The translations under genes were made by a program, and so were the position numbers. DNA of 16,162 nucleotides from JADHUC01 sp964617665 (GTDB lineage Bacteria; Planctomycetota; Planctomycetia; Pirellulales; Pirellulaceae): contig CAZUAH010000303.1 in assembly GCA_964617665.1 (NCBI GenBank), positions 1 through 16,162 on the forward strand, read 5' to 3'. The number at the start of each line of letters is the position of its first letter. Positions within the stretch are counted from its first letter, which is position 1. Below the pieces are notes generated by a model that was not told the DNA's origin, did no database searches, and saw only the letters and a list, made by a program, of their open reading frames with translations. Below are positions 1 to 5,872 of this stretch, one piece after another.

Positions 1-1166
1 TGCAGCGTGATGGTGGCCAGCGTTTGCGTTTCTTCCTTGACCTTCACGCCTTCTTTGGCTTCGACCGCTTGATGCAGCCCATCACTCCACTGGCGGCCTT
101 CCATCAACCGGCCGGTGAATTCGTCCACAATAACGATGCGGCCTTCTTTGATGACGTATCGTACGTCCTTCTGGTACAGGTGATGCGCCTTCAGCGAGTT
201 GTCGATCAGGTGCGGCCAGTCCATATTGCCTGCTGTGTAGAAGCTCTCGACACCGGCCAGCCGCTCGGCCTCGCGAACGCCTTCGTCGGTCAGGTGAGCG
301 GAGTGGTCCTTCTCGTTGACCACAAAGTGCTTGTTTTTCTTCAATTGGCGAGCGATGCGATCCGCTTCACTGTATTTTCGCACGTCTTCGTAAGCGGGAC
401 CGGAGATGATCAGCGGTGTTCGGGCTTCGTCGATCAGGATGTTGTCCACTTCGTCTACAACGGCATAATGCAACCGACCTTGCGACTGCTGCTGTTGCTT
501 GGGATAACGCTCGTCGCCGCGCGCTGCCGGCCGCATATTGTCGCGCAAGTAGTCGAAACCGAATTCGTTGTTAGTCCCATACGTGATGTCACAGGCGTAG
601 GCCTTCTGTCGGTCTAAGACCTTCATATCGCTCTGAATGGTACCAACCGTCAGACCCAATCCGATGTACAGCGGTCCCATCCACTCCATGTCGCGGCGAG
701 CCAAGTAGTCGTTCACGGTCACGACATGAACGCCTTTGCCTTCGAGGGCATTCAGGTAGACCGCCAGGGTGGCTACGAGTGTCTTGCCTTCCCCTGTGAC
801 CATCTCGGCAATCGAACCGCTGTGAAGCACCATGCCGCCGATCAACTGAACGTCATAGTGACGCATGTTCAGATACCGGCGACCGGCTTCACGGCAGACG
901 GCGAACGCTTCCACGAGCAAGTCATCTAGAGTTTCACCTGCACGCAAACGCTGGCGGAATTTGACGGTTTGCTCCTTCAGTTCGGCAGCCGTCATTGCCT
1001 CGCATTTCGGTTCCAAATCGCTAATTGCGTCCACTCTGGCCTGGAGTCGCTTGATGAAGCGCGTGTTCGAGGAACCGAATACGGACGTCACCGCTCGCTC
1101 GAATCCTCGAAGGATTCCGCCGAAAAACAGGCCCACAAGTTCCCAAATGCGTGCTAAGACTTCCAT
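1..1166 (-). CDS. secA: Protein translocase ATPase subunit SecA (N-terminal 388 codons; 3' end lies outside the window)
   Basis: SecA is the ATPase motor that pushes unfolded preproteins through the SecYEG channel at the cytoplasmic membrane. Reading leftward from the ATG at 1166, 388 codons are open to the window edge. The Walker A block MVTGEGKT lies at residues 122-129, and the DEAD-type block VVDEVDNILIDEART at 236-250. It is followed by PLIISGP and the start of the preprotein-binding region; VIVDEFTGR lies at 345-353. Before the usual SecA start (VFGSSNTRFIKRL, from residue 29) there is an extra N-terminal stretch of about 28 residues with a hydrophobic LVGLFFGGIL core. I believe this is typical of planctomycete SecA. 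The start is supported by an AGGAA sequence about 9 nt upstream. The C-terminal part, including any SecB/zinc-binding tail, is not visible. Identification is secure. Confidence 0.97.
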   Translation of the reverse strand, partial: MEVLARIWELVGLFFGGILRGFERAVTSVFGSSNTRFIKRLQARVDAISDLEPKCEAMTAAELKEQTVKFRQRLRAGETLDDLLVEAFAVCREAGRRYLNMRHYDVQLIGGMVLHSGSIAEMVTGEGKTLVATLAVYLNALEGKGVHVVTVNDYLARRDMEWMGPLYIGLGLTVGTIQSDMKVLDRQKAYACDITYGTNNEFGFDYLRDNMRPAARGDERYPKQQQQSQGRLHYAVVDEVDNILIDEARTPLIISGPAYEDVRKYSEADRIARQLKKNKHFVVNEKDHSAHLTDEGVREAERLAGVESFYTAGNMDWPHLIDNSLKAHHLYQKDVRYVIKEGRIVIVDEFTGRLMEGRQWSDGLHQAVEAKEGVKVKEETQTLATITL

Positions 1167-1213
1167 CGCTTATCGTTTCCTAATAAATCGCGCAACATCT
1201 TCTGATTAAGCAG

Positions 1214-1241
1214 TTTATAGCGATCCATGCAGTACGGTCAA
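1214..1241 (-). promoter_or_regulatory. Predicted sigma-70-type promoter of secA
   Basis: Read on the minus strand, TTGACC (1241-1236) is followed after 16 nt by TATAAA (1219-1214). Both hexamers match the housekeeping consensus at 5 of 6 positions. Transcription would start near 1207, giving a leader of about 40 nt before the secA ATG. An imperfect palindrome, TTGGCC (1248-1253) and GGCCAA (1263-1268), sits just upstream of the -35 box. The promoter is inferred from sequence only. Confidence 0.6.
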
Positions 1242-1447
1242 CTACGTTTGGCCGAGTCCGGTGGCCAACCGGCCCGCCAGTTAGACGCGATGTCCGCCCC
1301 CCCTGACTTCTACTGCCCAGATGCAAACAATAGACAGATCTGCGGTTTGAAGTCGCACTGCCGCCAAAATGAGCGGGGCCCCTCGTCCTTTTCCGCACAG
1401 TGCGCCTTTTTTCTAGCCTTAAGCACACGGAACACACGAAAATATTC

Positions 1448-1476
1448 TTGGATTATCCGTCTTACACAGTTATGCT
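1448..1476 (+). promoter_or_regulatory. Weak candidate promoter for the Gly/Met-rich protein gene
   Basis: TTGGAT (1448-1453), 17 nt, then TATGCT (1471-1476). The -35 box matches consensus at only 3 of 6 positions and the -10 box at 4 of 6. The leader would be about 78 nt. Position and spacing are right, but the match is modest. Confidence 0.35.
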
Positions 1477-1560
1477 TAAGGGCAGGGGCGTGCGCTACGG
1501 TTGTATCGACCTGGCGCATTGGGCTGGCAAAACTGGTCAACCAGGCAGGAGTATCGGAAC

Positions 1561-2400
1561 ATGAAATCGTCATTGGTCGGTGTGTGCACTATTTGTGTGG
1601 TCGTTGTTGCCGCATTGCTGTTGGCCCCGTCCCTCGTCGTGGCTGATGGAAAGGCGCCTGCGGACGCCAAACAGGTCGAATTCTTTGCTGCGATAAAGGC
1701 TGGCGATATCGCCGTCAAGCTGATTCCCAAGGATGTGAAACAAGCTAACTTGCTGATCGAGAACAAGGCGAAGAAGCCGCTGGCGATCAAGTTGCCCGAG
1801 GCGTTTGCCGGGGTACCCGCCGCGCGTGTACCCGCAGACATCCTAGCCCAAATGGGCATGGGAGGCATGGGAGGCATGGGAGGCATGGGAGGCATGGGAG
1901 GAGGCGGCATGGGCGGAGGCGGCATGCAAGGCATGGGCGGAGGCATGGGAGGAGGCGGCATGGGAGGCATGGGAGGAGGCGGCATGGGAGGCATGGGAGG
2001 CATGTTTAACGTGGCCCCCGATAAAGTTGGGAAAATCGAGGTGCCTATCGTCTGCCTAGAACATGGCAAACGCGATCCCACAGCGAAAGTGCCTTACGCA
2101 ATCCTCCCGATCGATTCGTTCACTAAGAACCAGAAGGTGATTGAAGTCTGCAAGATGCTGGGCCATGGCCAAGTCCCGCGGAACACAGCTCAAGCGGCCG
2201 TCTGGCATCTGGAAAGTGGGTTAACTTGGGCCGAGTTGGCGAGCAAAGATAAGGTTCGACTGAGTAACGGCTATTTCGAGAAGTACTTCTCGCCTCAAGA
2301 AATCGTGCTGGCGATGCGCGTGGCGACGGAAGCCACCAGGCGAGCCGAAAAGTACGAGAAAGACGATCCAGCCAAGTATGATTCATTGAGTCGAAAATAG
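1561..2400 (+). CDS. Secreted protein with a central Gly/Met repeat tract, function unknown
   Basis: This is a 279-residue protein. The ATG at 1561 is chosen over an earlier in-frame start at 1501 because an AGGAG (1547-1551) lies 9 nt upstream and a clean signal peptide follows. That peptide has basic K2, a hydrophobic core at about 5-27, and an Ala/Asp cleavage region at 28-29. Residues 30-97 form an N-terminal domain (NLLIENKAKKPLAIKLPEAF at 63-82). Residues 98-148 contain only Gly, Met and one Gln (15 Met, 35 Gly). Residues 149-279 resume as a folded domain with VPIVCLEHGKRDP at 161-173 and a helical, charged C-terminus. I recall similar planctomycete secreted proteins in which a variable Gly-rich linker divides the same two flanks, but I assign no function. 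It is a single-gene unit closed by the terminator just downstream. Confidence 0.85.
   Translation: MKSSLVGVCTICVVVVAALLLAPSLVVADGKAPADAKQVEFFAAIKAGDIAVKLIPKDVKQANLLIENKAKKPLAIKLPEAFAGVPAARVPADILAQMGMGGMGGMGGMGGMGGGGMGGGGMQGMGGGMGGGGMGGMGGGGMGGMGGMFNVAPDKVGKIEVPIVCLEHGKRDPTAKVPYAILPIDSFTKNQKVIEVCKMLGHGQVPRNTAQAAVWHLESGLTWAELASKDKVRLSNGYFEKYFSPQEIVLAMRVATEATRRAEKYEKDDPAKYDSLSRK
1852..2004 (+). repeat. In-frame tandem repeat encoding (GGM)n / (GGGGM)n
   Basis: A 153-nt stretch is built from GGCATGGGA units of 9 nt, with interspersed GGAGGC units. It encodes 51 residues of Gly, Met and a single Gln. The first part holds four near-perfect consecutive 9-nt copies, so the array could change length by replication slippage without changing frame. 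Confidence 0.9.
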
Positions 2401-2424
2401 GCGAAACGGACTGAAACGACCAAC

Positions 2425-2470
2425 AAGGGCGTCTTGCCACACAATGTGGGAGGTCGCCCTTTCTGTTGCG
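2425..2470 (+). terminator. Rho-independent terminator after the Gly/Met-rich protein gene
   Basis: Arms AAGGGCG (2425-2431) and CGCCCTT (2455-2461) pair perfectly. The inner arms CCACA and TGTGG close a CAA loop. A TTTCTGTT tract follows the hairpin. It begins 24 nt after the stop codon at 2400. The two mismatches within the stem do not break it. Confidence 0.75.
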
Positions 2471-2635
2471 CCTCTCAGAATGTCGACACCTTCCAATAAA
2501 CTTTGCTGCCGGGAACGGTCGAAAACAGGTGGTAGAGAAGGAAATCGCCCTTTCCGCCAAACTTATCTAGTTTGCTGAAGCGTGGTCGAGGTTAGTTGAT
2601 TCGACTGCCCAACGCATGGCCAAGGAAGGTTTACC

Positions 2636-3607
2636 GTGTGTCGACTTTCGATCATTGTGCCATTTCTCCATGATTCTCAGCAGTTCGAGGACACATTGGC
2701 GTCCGTTCTGCAGAACCGCCCCGGGGACAGCGAAGTGCTCGTTGTCCATCGAGGTCCGTACGACGACCCGTACGACCTGGATGGCGAAGTCCAGTTTGTC
2801 GAGATTCCAGTAGACGCCCAGTCGATCGAAGCCGTCAATGCTGGTTTCTCGGCCGCCCTCGGCGAGATCGTGCATGTGTTGCGGCCTGGCGTGCGTGCGA
2901 TAGAAGGCTGGGCAGAGCCCGCGTTGGAACAGTTCGATGACCCTCTGATCGGTGCTGTTTCGCCGGTGATGTTGCAGGCAGATGACGAAAGCACGATTCT
3001 CTCCGCAGGCGTCCGCTATACATTTGGAGGGTGTCGGCTACTCAACGGTCTCGGCAAGAATGTGAAAAGAGCTAGACGGATCTTCCATCGAAGGACGGCG
3101 GGGCCTTCGCTCGCGGCCGGATTCTATCGACGATCTGTGATCGAAGCACTTGGCGGCCTTTGCACGACCGTTGGTCCACGGTTTTCAGATGTAGATCTAG
3201 GATTGTGCTTAAGAGCGTTGGAATATCATTCCGTCGTCGAATCGGAGTCTGTTGTTGTCGGCGACGTAGCGGACGACGCCACAATTGATTGCTTCCGGAG
3301 CGGTCGTTGCGCCGAACGCGCCTTCTGGCGTCATGCGGGCACGAATGGATGGTTGGGTTCGTTGTTTTTTCACCCGTTCGTGGTCGTCGGTTCGGTGCTG
3401 GCAGGCTGGAGACGCCTCGGGACCTACACAGGTCTGTTTGGGCGAACGGTTGGTATGATCCAGGCTTTCTTCAGCCGAGGGAAGGACCGAGCGCGAATCG
3501 AGGAGGCGACGGAGTTCCTCGAAGGCAATCGTTGGTCCGTTCCGATCCACGAAGACTGGGACGAAGACGCGGCGGATCAGGAAGAGCCTCAGCGCCGAGC
3601 GGCTTAG
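2636..3607 (+). CDS. Glycosyltransferase family 2-like protein (nucleotide-diphospho-sugar transferase fold), possibly divergent
   Basis: This 323-residue protein starts at a GTG with a good AAGGAAGG ribosome-binding site (2621-2628). The N-terminus, MCRLSIIVPFLHDSQQFEDT followed by LASVLQNRP, is the classic opening of family 2 glycosyltransferases: a first beta strand, then a helix ending in the SVL/Q motif. EVLVVHRGPYDDPYDL gives the second nucleotide-binding strand. The NAGFSAALGEIVHVLRPGV segment (residues 69-87) occupies the place of the usual LDDD/DXD metal-binding motif, but the acidic residues are missing. FSDVDLGLCLRALEY (about 183-197) matches the later ED-x-D-L-x-x-R acceptor motif. 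A hydrophobic segment follows around residues 240-258 (SLFFHPFVVVGSVLAG). The acidic C-terminus DEDAADQEE may be disordered. The substrate is unknown. The gene is tail-to-tail with yraN, with a 4-nt gap. Confidence 0.75.
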   Translation: MCRLSIIVPFLHDSQQFEDTLASVLQNRPGDSEVLVVHRGPYDDPYDLDGEVQFVEIPVDAQSIEAVNAGFSAALGEIVHVLRPGVRAIEGWAEPALEQFDDPLIGAVSPVMLQADDESTILSAGVRYTFGGCRLLNGLGKNVKRARRIFHRRTAGPSLAAGFYRRSVIEALGGLCTTVGPRFSDVDLGLCLRALEYHSVVESESVVVGDVADDATIDCFRSGRCAERAFWRHAGTNGWLGSLFFHPFVVVGSVLAGWRRLGTYTGLFGRTVGMIQAFFSRGKDRARIEEATEFLEGNRWSVPIHEDWDEDAADQEEPQRRAA

Positions 3608-3611
3608 CCCG

Positions 3612-4040
3612 TCAACTGAACATCTGCCAATCGCCGACGGGCTCGAAAGCGTTGGGGAAGTGTTCAATCTTTGGCTTGCGTTCACCTTTCGGCCAGGTTA
3701 TCGCTACTACGTCGAATCGCGCGGGGTGTTCCAGTAGACTGTGACGCTTTAAGTAGGTGAGGGCAAGACGAGTCAGCCGGCGCTGTTTCTCTTCATCAAC
3801 CGCGTCGGCCGGATGTCCTGTATCGTGCGAGGTACGCGTCTTCACTTCCACAAACACGACTGTGCGCTGATCGACCGCAACCAAATCGATCTCACCCAAA
3901 CGTCCGCGATCTGAACGGGCGACGATGACGAAGTCCTGCTTCTTCAAGAATCTGGCCGCCTCTGCCTCGCCGCGTTGACCGAGCGTTCGAGGACGACGCA
4001 ATCGGCCTAGCAGAATGGAGAATTGCTTCCGAAGGAACAA
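3612..4040 (-). CDS. yraN: YraN / UPF0102 family protein (putative endonuclease-fold)
   Basis: This 142-residue protein has the family signatures in order: LGQRGEAEAARFL at 20-32, LGEIDLVAVD at 48-57, VVFVEVKTR at 61-69, and ARFDVVAI at 107-114. The E-x-D and E-V-K residues form the PD-(D/E)XK-like core known for this family, whose cellular role is poorly defined. It is the last gene of the ffh-rpsP-trmD-rplS-yraN cluster, where it is commonly found in bacteria. The start is a TTG at 4040. An AGGA lies about 11 nt upstream, and an ATG 11 nt further upstream is in a different frame. The rnhB gene that often lies between rplS and yraN is absent. Confidence 0.88.
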   Translation of the reverse strand: MFLRKQFSILLGRLRRPRTLGQRGEAEAARFLKKQDFVIVARSDRGRLGEIDLVAVDQRTVVFVEVKTRTSHDTGHPADAVDEEKQRRLTRLALTYLKRHSLLEHPARFDVVAITWPKGERKPKIEHFPNAFEPVGDWQMFS

Positions 4041-4098
4041 GTTCGTGTCATTCCTGCATGCTAAGAGCTTAATGCAGAGACTTCAATGGAATTTGTTT

Positions 4099-4122
4099 AA
4101 GTGTCGCCTTTGGCGTCAGCTT
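4099..4122 (-). promoter_or_regulatory. Hairpin spanning the rplS stop codon
   Basis: Four perfect G-C pairs (GCC-type arms) close an AAA loop, then continue outward past one mismatch and one bulged G to an AAG/CTT base. The structure covers the rplS TAA at 4123-4121 and lies in the 80-nt rplS-yraN gap. No T-tract follows on either strand, so it is more likely an mRNA stability or attenuation structure than a full terminator. Confidence 0.4.
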
Positions 4123-4486
4123 ACTGGGCGGACGGTTTCTTGCGGCGTTCTTTCAAGCGGACAGCTTTACCAACGCGGTCGCGGAGGAAGTACAGCTTGG
4201 CGCGGCGGACGACGCTGGATCGCTTCACATCGATCTTGTCAATGCGCGGCGAATGAATCGGGAACTTTCGCTCGACGCCTTCACCCGCTACGATTCGACG
4301 AACCGAGAACATCTCGCGAGTGCCGCTGCCGCTGCGCGCGATAACTGTACCCGAGAAGACCTGGGTGCGCTCTTTATCGCCTTCCAGAATCTTGGTGTGT
4401 ACGTCTACGATGTCCCCGACTTCGAATTGGGGGGGCTCATCCCTCATGCTGCCTTGTTCAGCCAGCTTAATCAGTTCTTCATTCAT
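4121..4486 (-). CDS. rplS: Large ribosomal subunit protein bL19
   Basis: bL19 sits at the interface of the 30S and 50S ribosomal subunits. The 121-residue product is close to the usual length of about 115. Family features are clear: FEVGDIVDVHTKILEGDKER at 21-40, QVFSGTVIARSGSGTREMFSVRR at 42-64, then VERKFPIHSPRIDKIDV and the basic end RRAKLYFLRDRVGKAVRLKERR. The start ATG at 4486 overlaps the trmD stop in an ATGA arrangement. An AAAGGA ribosome-binding site lies inside the trmD end, so the two genes are probably translationally coupled. Confidence 0.98.
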   Translation of the reverse strand: MNEELIKLAEQGSMRDEPPQFEVGDIVDVHTKILEGDKERTQVFSGTVIARSGSGTREMFSVRRIVAGEGVERKFPIHSPRIDKIDVKRSSVVRRAKLYFLRDRVGKAVRLKERRKKPSAQ

Positions 4487-5214
4487 GGTTCGTCCTTTCT
4501 TGACTGCTGGTCGACATCGTGCTGGTCGTGCTTCTCCAGCAAGTCGAACCGACGTTGTTTTGTGCGCTGGAAGCTCTGTTCTCGCCGCCAGCGGGCGATT
4601 TCTTCGTGGTTTCCTGTCAGCAGGATTTCCGGGACCTCGTGTCCACGATACTCGCGCGGCCGCGTATACTGCGCGAATTCCAGTATCCGATTCCCCTGCG
4701 AAAAGGAATCGTCGACGCTGCTGTCCTCGTGTCCCAATACCTCAGGAATCAAGCGGATAACCGCGTCGATCACAACCATGGCGGCCACTTCTCCGCCGTT
4801 CAGTATATAATCTCCAATAGAAATTTCGTCGGGCTTCAATATGTCGATTACCCGCTGATCGAAACCTTCGTAACGACCGCAGAGTAAAACCAATCGTTCC
4901 GCCTCTGCTAACCTTTCAACGCCCTCTTGCGTCAAACGACGTCCTTGAGGCGTCAGTGTCACCACCTTTCCCGGAGCATCGCCTTGCCGCTGAACGTCTT
5001 CGACGCACTCAACAATCGGCTCGACTTTCAGCACCATGCCGGGGCCGCCGCCGTAAGGCCGATCGTCCACCTTGTGGTGTTTGTCGGTTGTCCATTGGCG
5101 GATGTCGTGTAGGTGTACCTCCACCAAAGATCGTTCAATGGCCTTGTTCAACAAGCTTTGACTCAGGTAACCGGGAAAAATGTCCGGAAACAGAGTCAAA
5201 ATATCAAAACGCAT
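4483..5214 (-). CDS. trmD: tRNA (guanine-N1)-methyltransferase TrmD
   Basis: TrmD methylates N1 of G37 next to the anticodon, using S-adenosylmethionine, and prevents +1 frameshifting. The 243-residue product has the usual length and all trefoil-knot SPOUT motifs: DDRPYGGGPGM (50-60), TLTPQG (86-91), LCGRYEGFDQR (111-121), ISIGDYILNGGE (131-142), YTRP (183-186) and the C-terminal LLTGNHEEIARWR (198-210). D169 in VDDSFSQGN falls at the position of the known catalytic aspartate. The gene starts 3 nt after the rpsP stop and overlaps rplS by 4 nt. The RimM gene that commonly precedes trmD is missing from this gap. Confidence 0.98.
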   Translation of the reverse strand: MRFDILTLFPDIFPGYLSQSLLNKAIERSLVEVHLHDIRQWTTDKHHKVDDRPYGGGPGMVLKVEPIVECVEDVQRQGDAPGKVVTLTPQGRRLTQEGVERLAEAERLVLLCGRYEGFDQRVIDILKPDEISIGDYILNGGEVAAMVVIDAVIRLIPEVLGHEDSSVDDSFSQGNRILEFAQYTRPREYRGHEVPEILLTGNHEEIARWRREQSFQRTKQRRFDLLEKHDQHDVDQQSRKDEP

Positions 5215-5217
5215 TGC

Positions 5218-5793
5218 TCAGTCGCCGCCCTTTCCGGCGGCCTCTGCATCAGGAGCAGCCTCGGCTTCCGAAGCAGCTTCAGCCTCAGGGGCAGCTTCAG
5301 TTTCCGAAGCGACTTCAGCCTCAGGAGCGGCCTCTGGCTCGGGAGTACTCTGTGCTTCGGCGGCGGCCTCGGCTTGCGGGGCAGCCTCAGCCTCGGCAGC
5401 GACCGGTTTCTGTTCCTCGGGGGCTGCTTCTTCTTCGACCTTGGCTTCCTCCTCCTTTGCCTTGGGCACAGCGACGGGTGGCGGAGCGGTTGGCTTGTTC
5501 AACTTCAGCCGCTCGATCGCCTGCCTCTGCTGTTCCAGGTGCGTGCCGTCTGTGCCGTACTTCTTGATCAGCACCCCGACCTTTTCGGTCGGTTTGGCGC
5601 CGACGCCGAGCCAATAGTCAATCCGCTCACCGTTCAGCACGGCTCTCGCGTCGGTTTCCCTGACCATTGGGTCGTAGTGACCCACTTCCTCAATCACGCG
5701 CCCGTCGCGAGGCACTCGGCCGTCCATAACGCAAACTCGAAAGAACGGTCGATGCCGACGTCCCAATCTCTTCAAACGGATACGAACTGCCAC
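5218..5793 (-). CDS. rpsP: Small ribosomal subunit protein bS16 with a long Ala/Glu-rich C-terminal extension
   Basis: bS16 helps assemble the 30S 5' domain. Residues 1-85 are a complete bS16 core: MAVRIRLKRLGRRHRPFFRV, GRVIEEVGHYDP at 31-42, and ERIDYWLGVGAKPTEKV at 56-72. The protein then continues to 191 residues, more than twice the usual size of about 80-90. Residues 100-115 are a Pro/Lys-rich linker; about 113-185 are Ala/Glu-rich with imperfect EAAPEAEA-type repeats. The tail carries few basic residues and looks disordered or weakly helical. The start is a GTG at 5793 with a strong GAGGAG ribosome-binding site 9 nt upstream. The next gene, trmD, begins 3 nt after the stop. Confidence 0.97.
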   Translation of the reverse strand: MAVRIRLKRLGRRHRPFFRVCVMDGRVPRDGRVIEEVGHYDPMVRETDARAVLNGERIDYWLGVGAKPTEKVGVLIKKYGTDGTHLEQQRQAIERLKLNKPTAPPPVAVPKAKEEEAKVEEEAAPEEQKPVAAEAEAAPQAEAAAEAQSTPEPEAAPEAEVASETEAAPEAEAASEAEAAPDAEAAGKGGD

Positions 5794-5860
5794 TTAATTT
5801 AGCTCCTCATGCAAATGTGGGCATCGCCCACCACTTAATTTCTACAGTGGGAATAGCCCA
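5790..5860. repeat. Small palindromic and direct repeats in the ffh-rpsP spacer
   Basis: The 79-nt spacer holds a perfect hairpin, GTGGGC-ATC-GCCCAC (5817-5831). A related half-degraded copy, GTGGGAATAGCCCA, lies at 5847-5860. The 11-mer CCACTTAATTT occurs at 5790-5800, over the rpsP start codon, and again at 5831-5841. GTGGGC-GCCCAC palindromes are, as far as I recall, common dispersed intergenic repeats in planctomycetes. No T-tract follows, so it is not a standard terminator. Confidence 0.6.
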
Positions 5861-5872
5861 GCCACCGTATCG

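Larger units (their letters stand above)
1167..1560. other. Divergent intergenic region between secA and the Gly/Met-rich protein gene
   Basis: These 394 nt separate two divergently transcribed genes. I see the secA promoter at 1214-1241, a weaker promoter candidate facing right at 1448-1476, and ribosome-binding sites next to both starts. Short open frames on both strands lack recognisable protein character and ribosome-binding sites. No RNA gene or repeat was recognised. Confidence 0.6.

Noticed and set aside
24..617. Plus-strand open frame of 197 codons
   Set aside because: It is antisense to secA, whose minus-strand frame contains all expected motifs.
1852..2004. Possible CRISPR-like array
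   Set aside because: The repeat is a continuous in-frame 9-nt tandem without spacers.
1476..2081. Minus-strand frame coding a Pro/Met-rich protein (MPPMPPMPPPP repeats)
   Set aside because: It is the reverse-strand mirror of the Gly/Met repeat of the real plus-strand gene, which has a signal peptide and ribosome-binding site.
5113..5802. Plus-strand frames over rpsP, Ser/Gly-, Leu/Arg- or Ala/Ser-rich
   Set aside because: They reflect the repetitive Ala/Glu-coding tail of bS16 on the other strand.
5799..5834. Possible 11-codon upstream reading frame (GTG start) in the ffh-rpsP spacer
   Set aside because: No Shine-Dalgarno sequence precedes it, and its codons are just the palindromic repeat read through.
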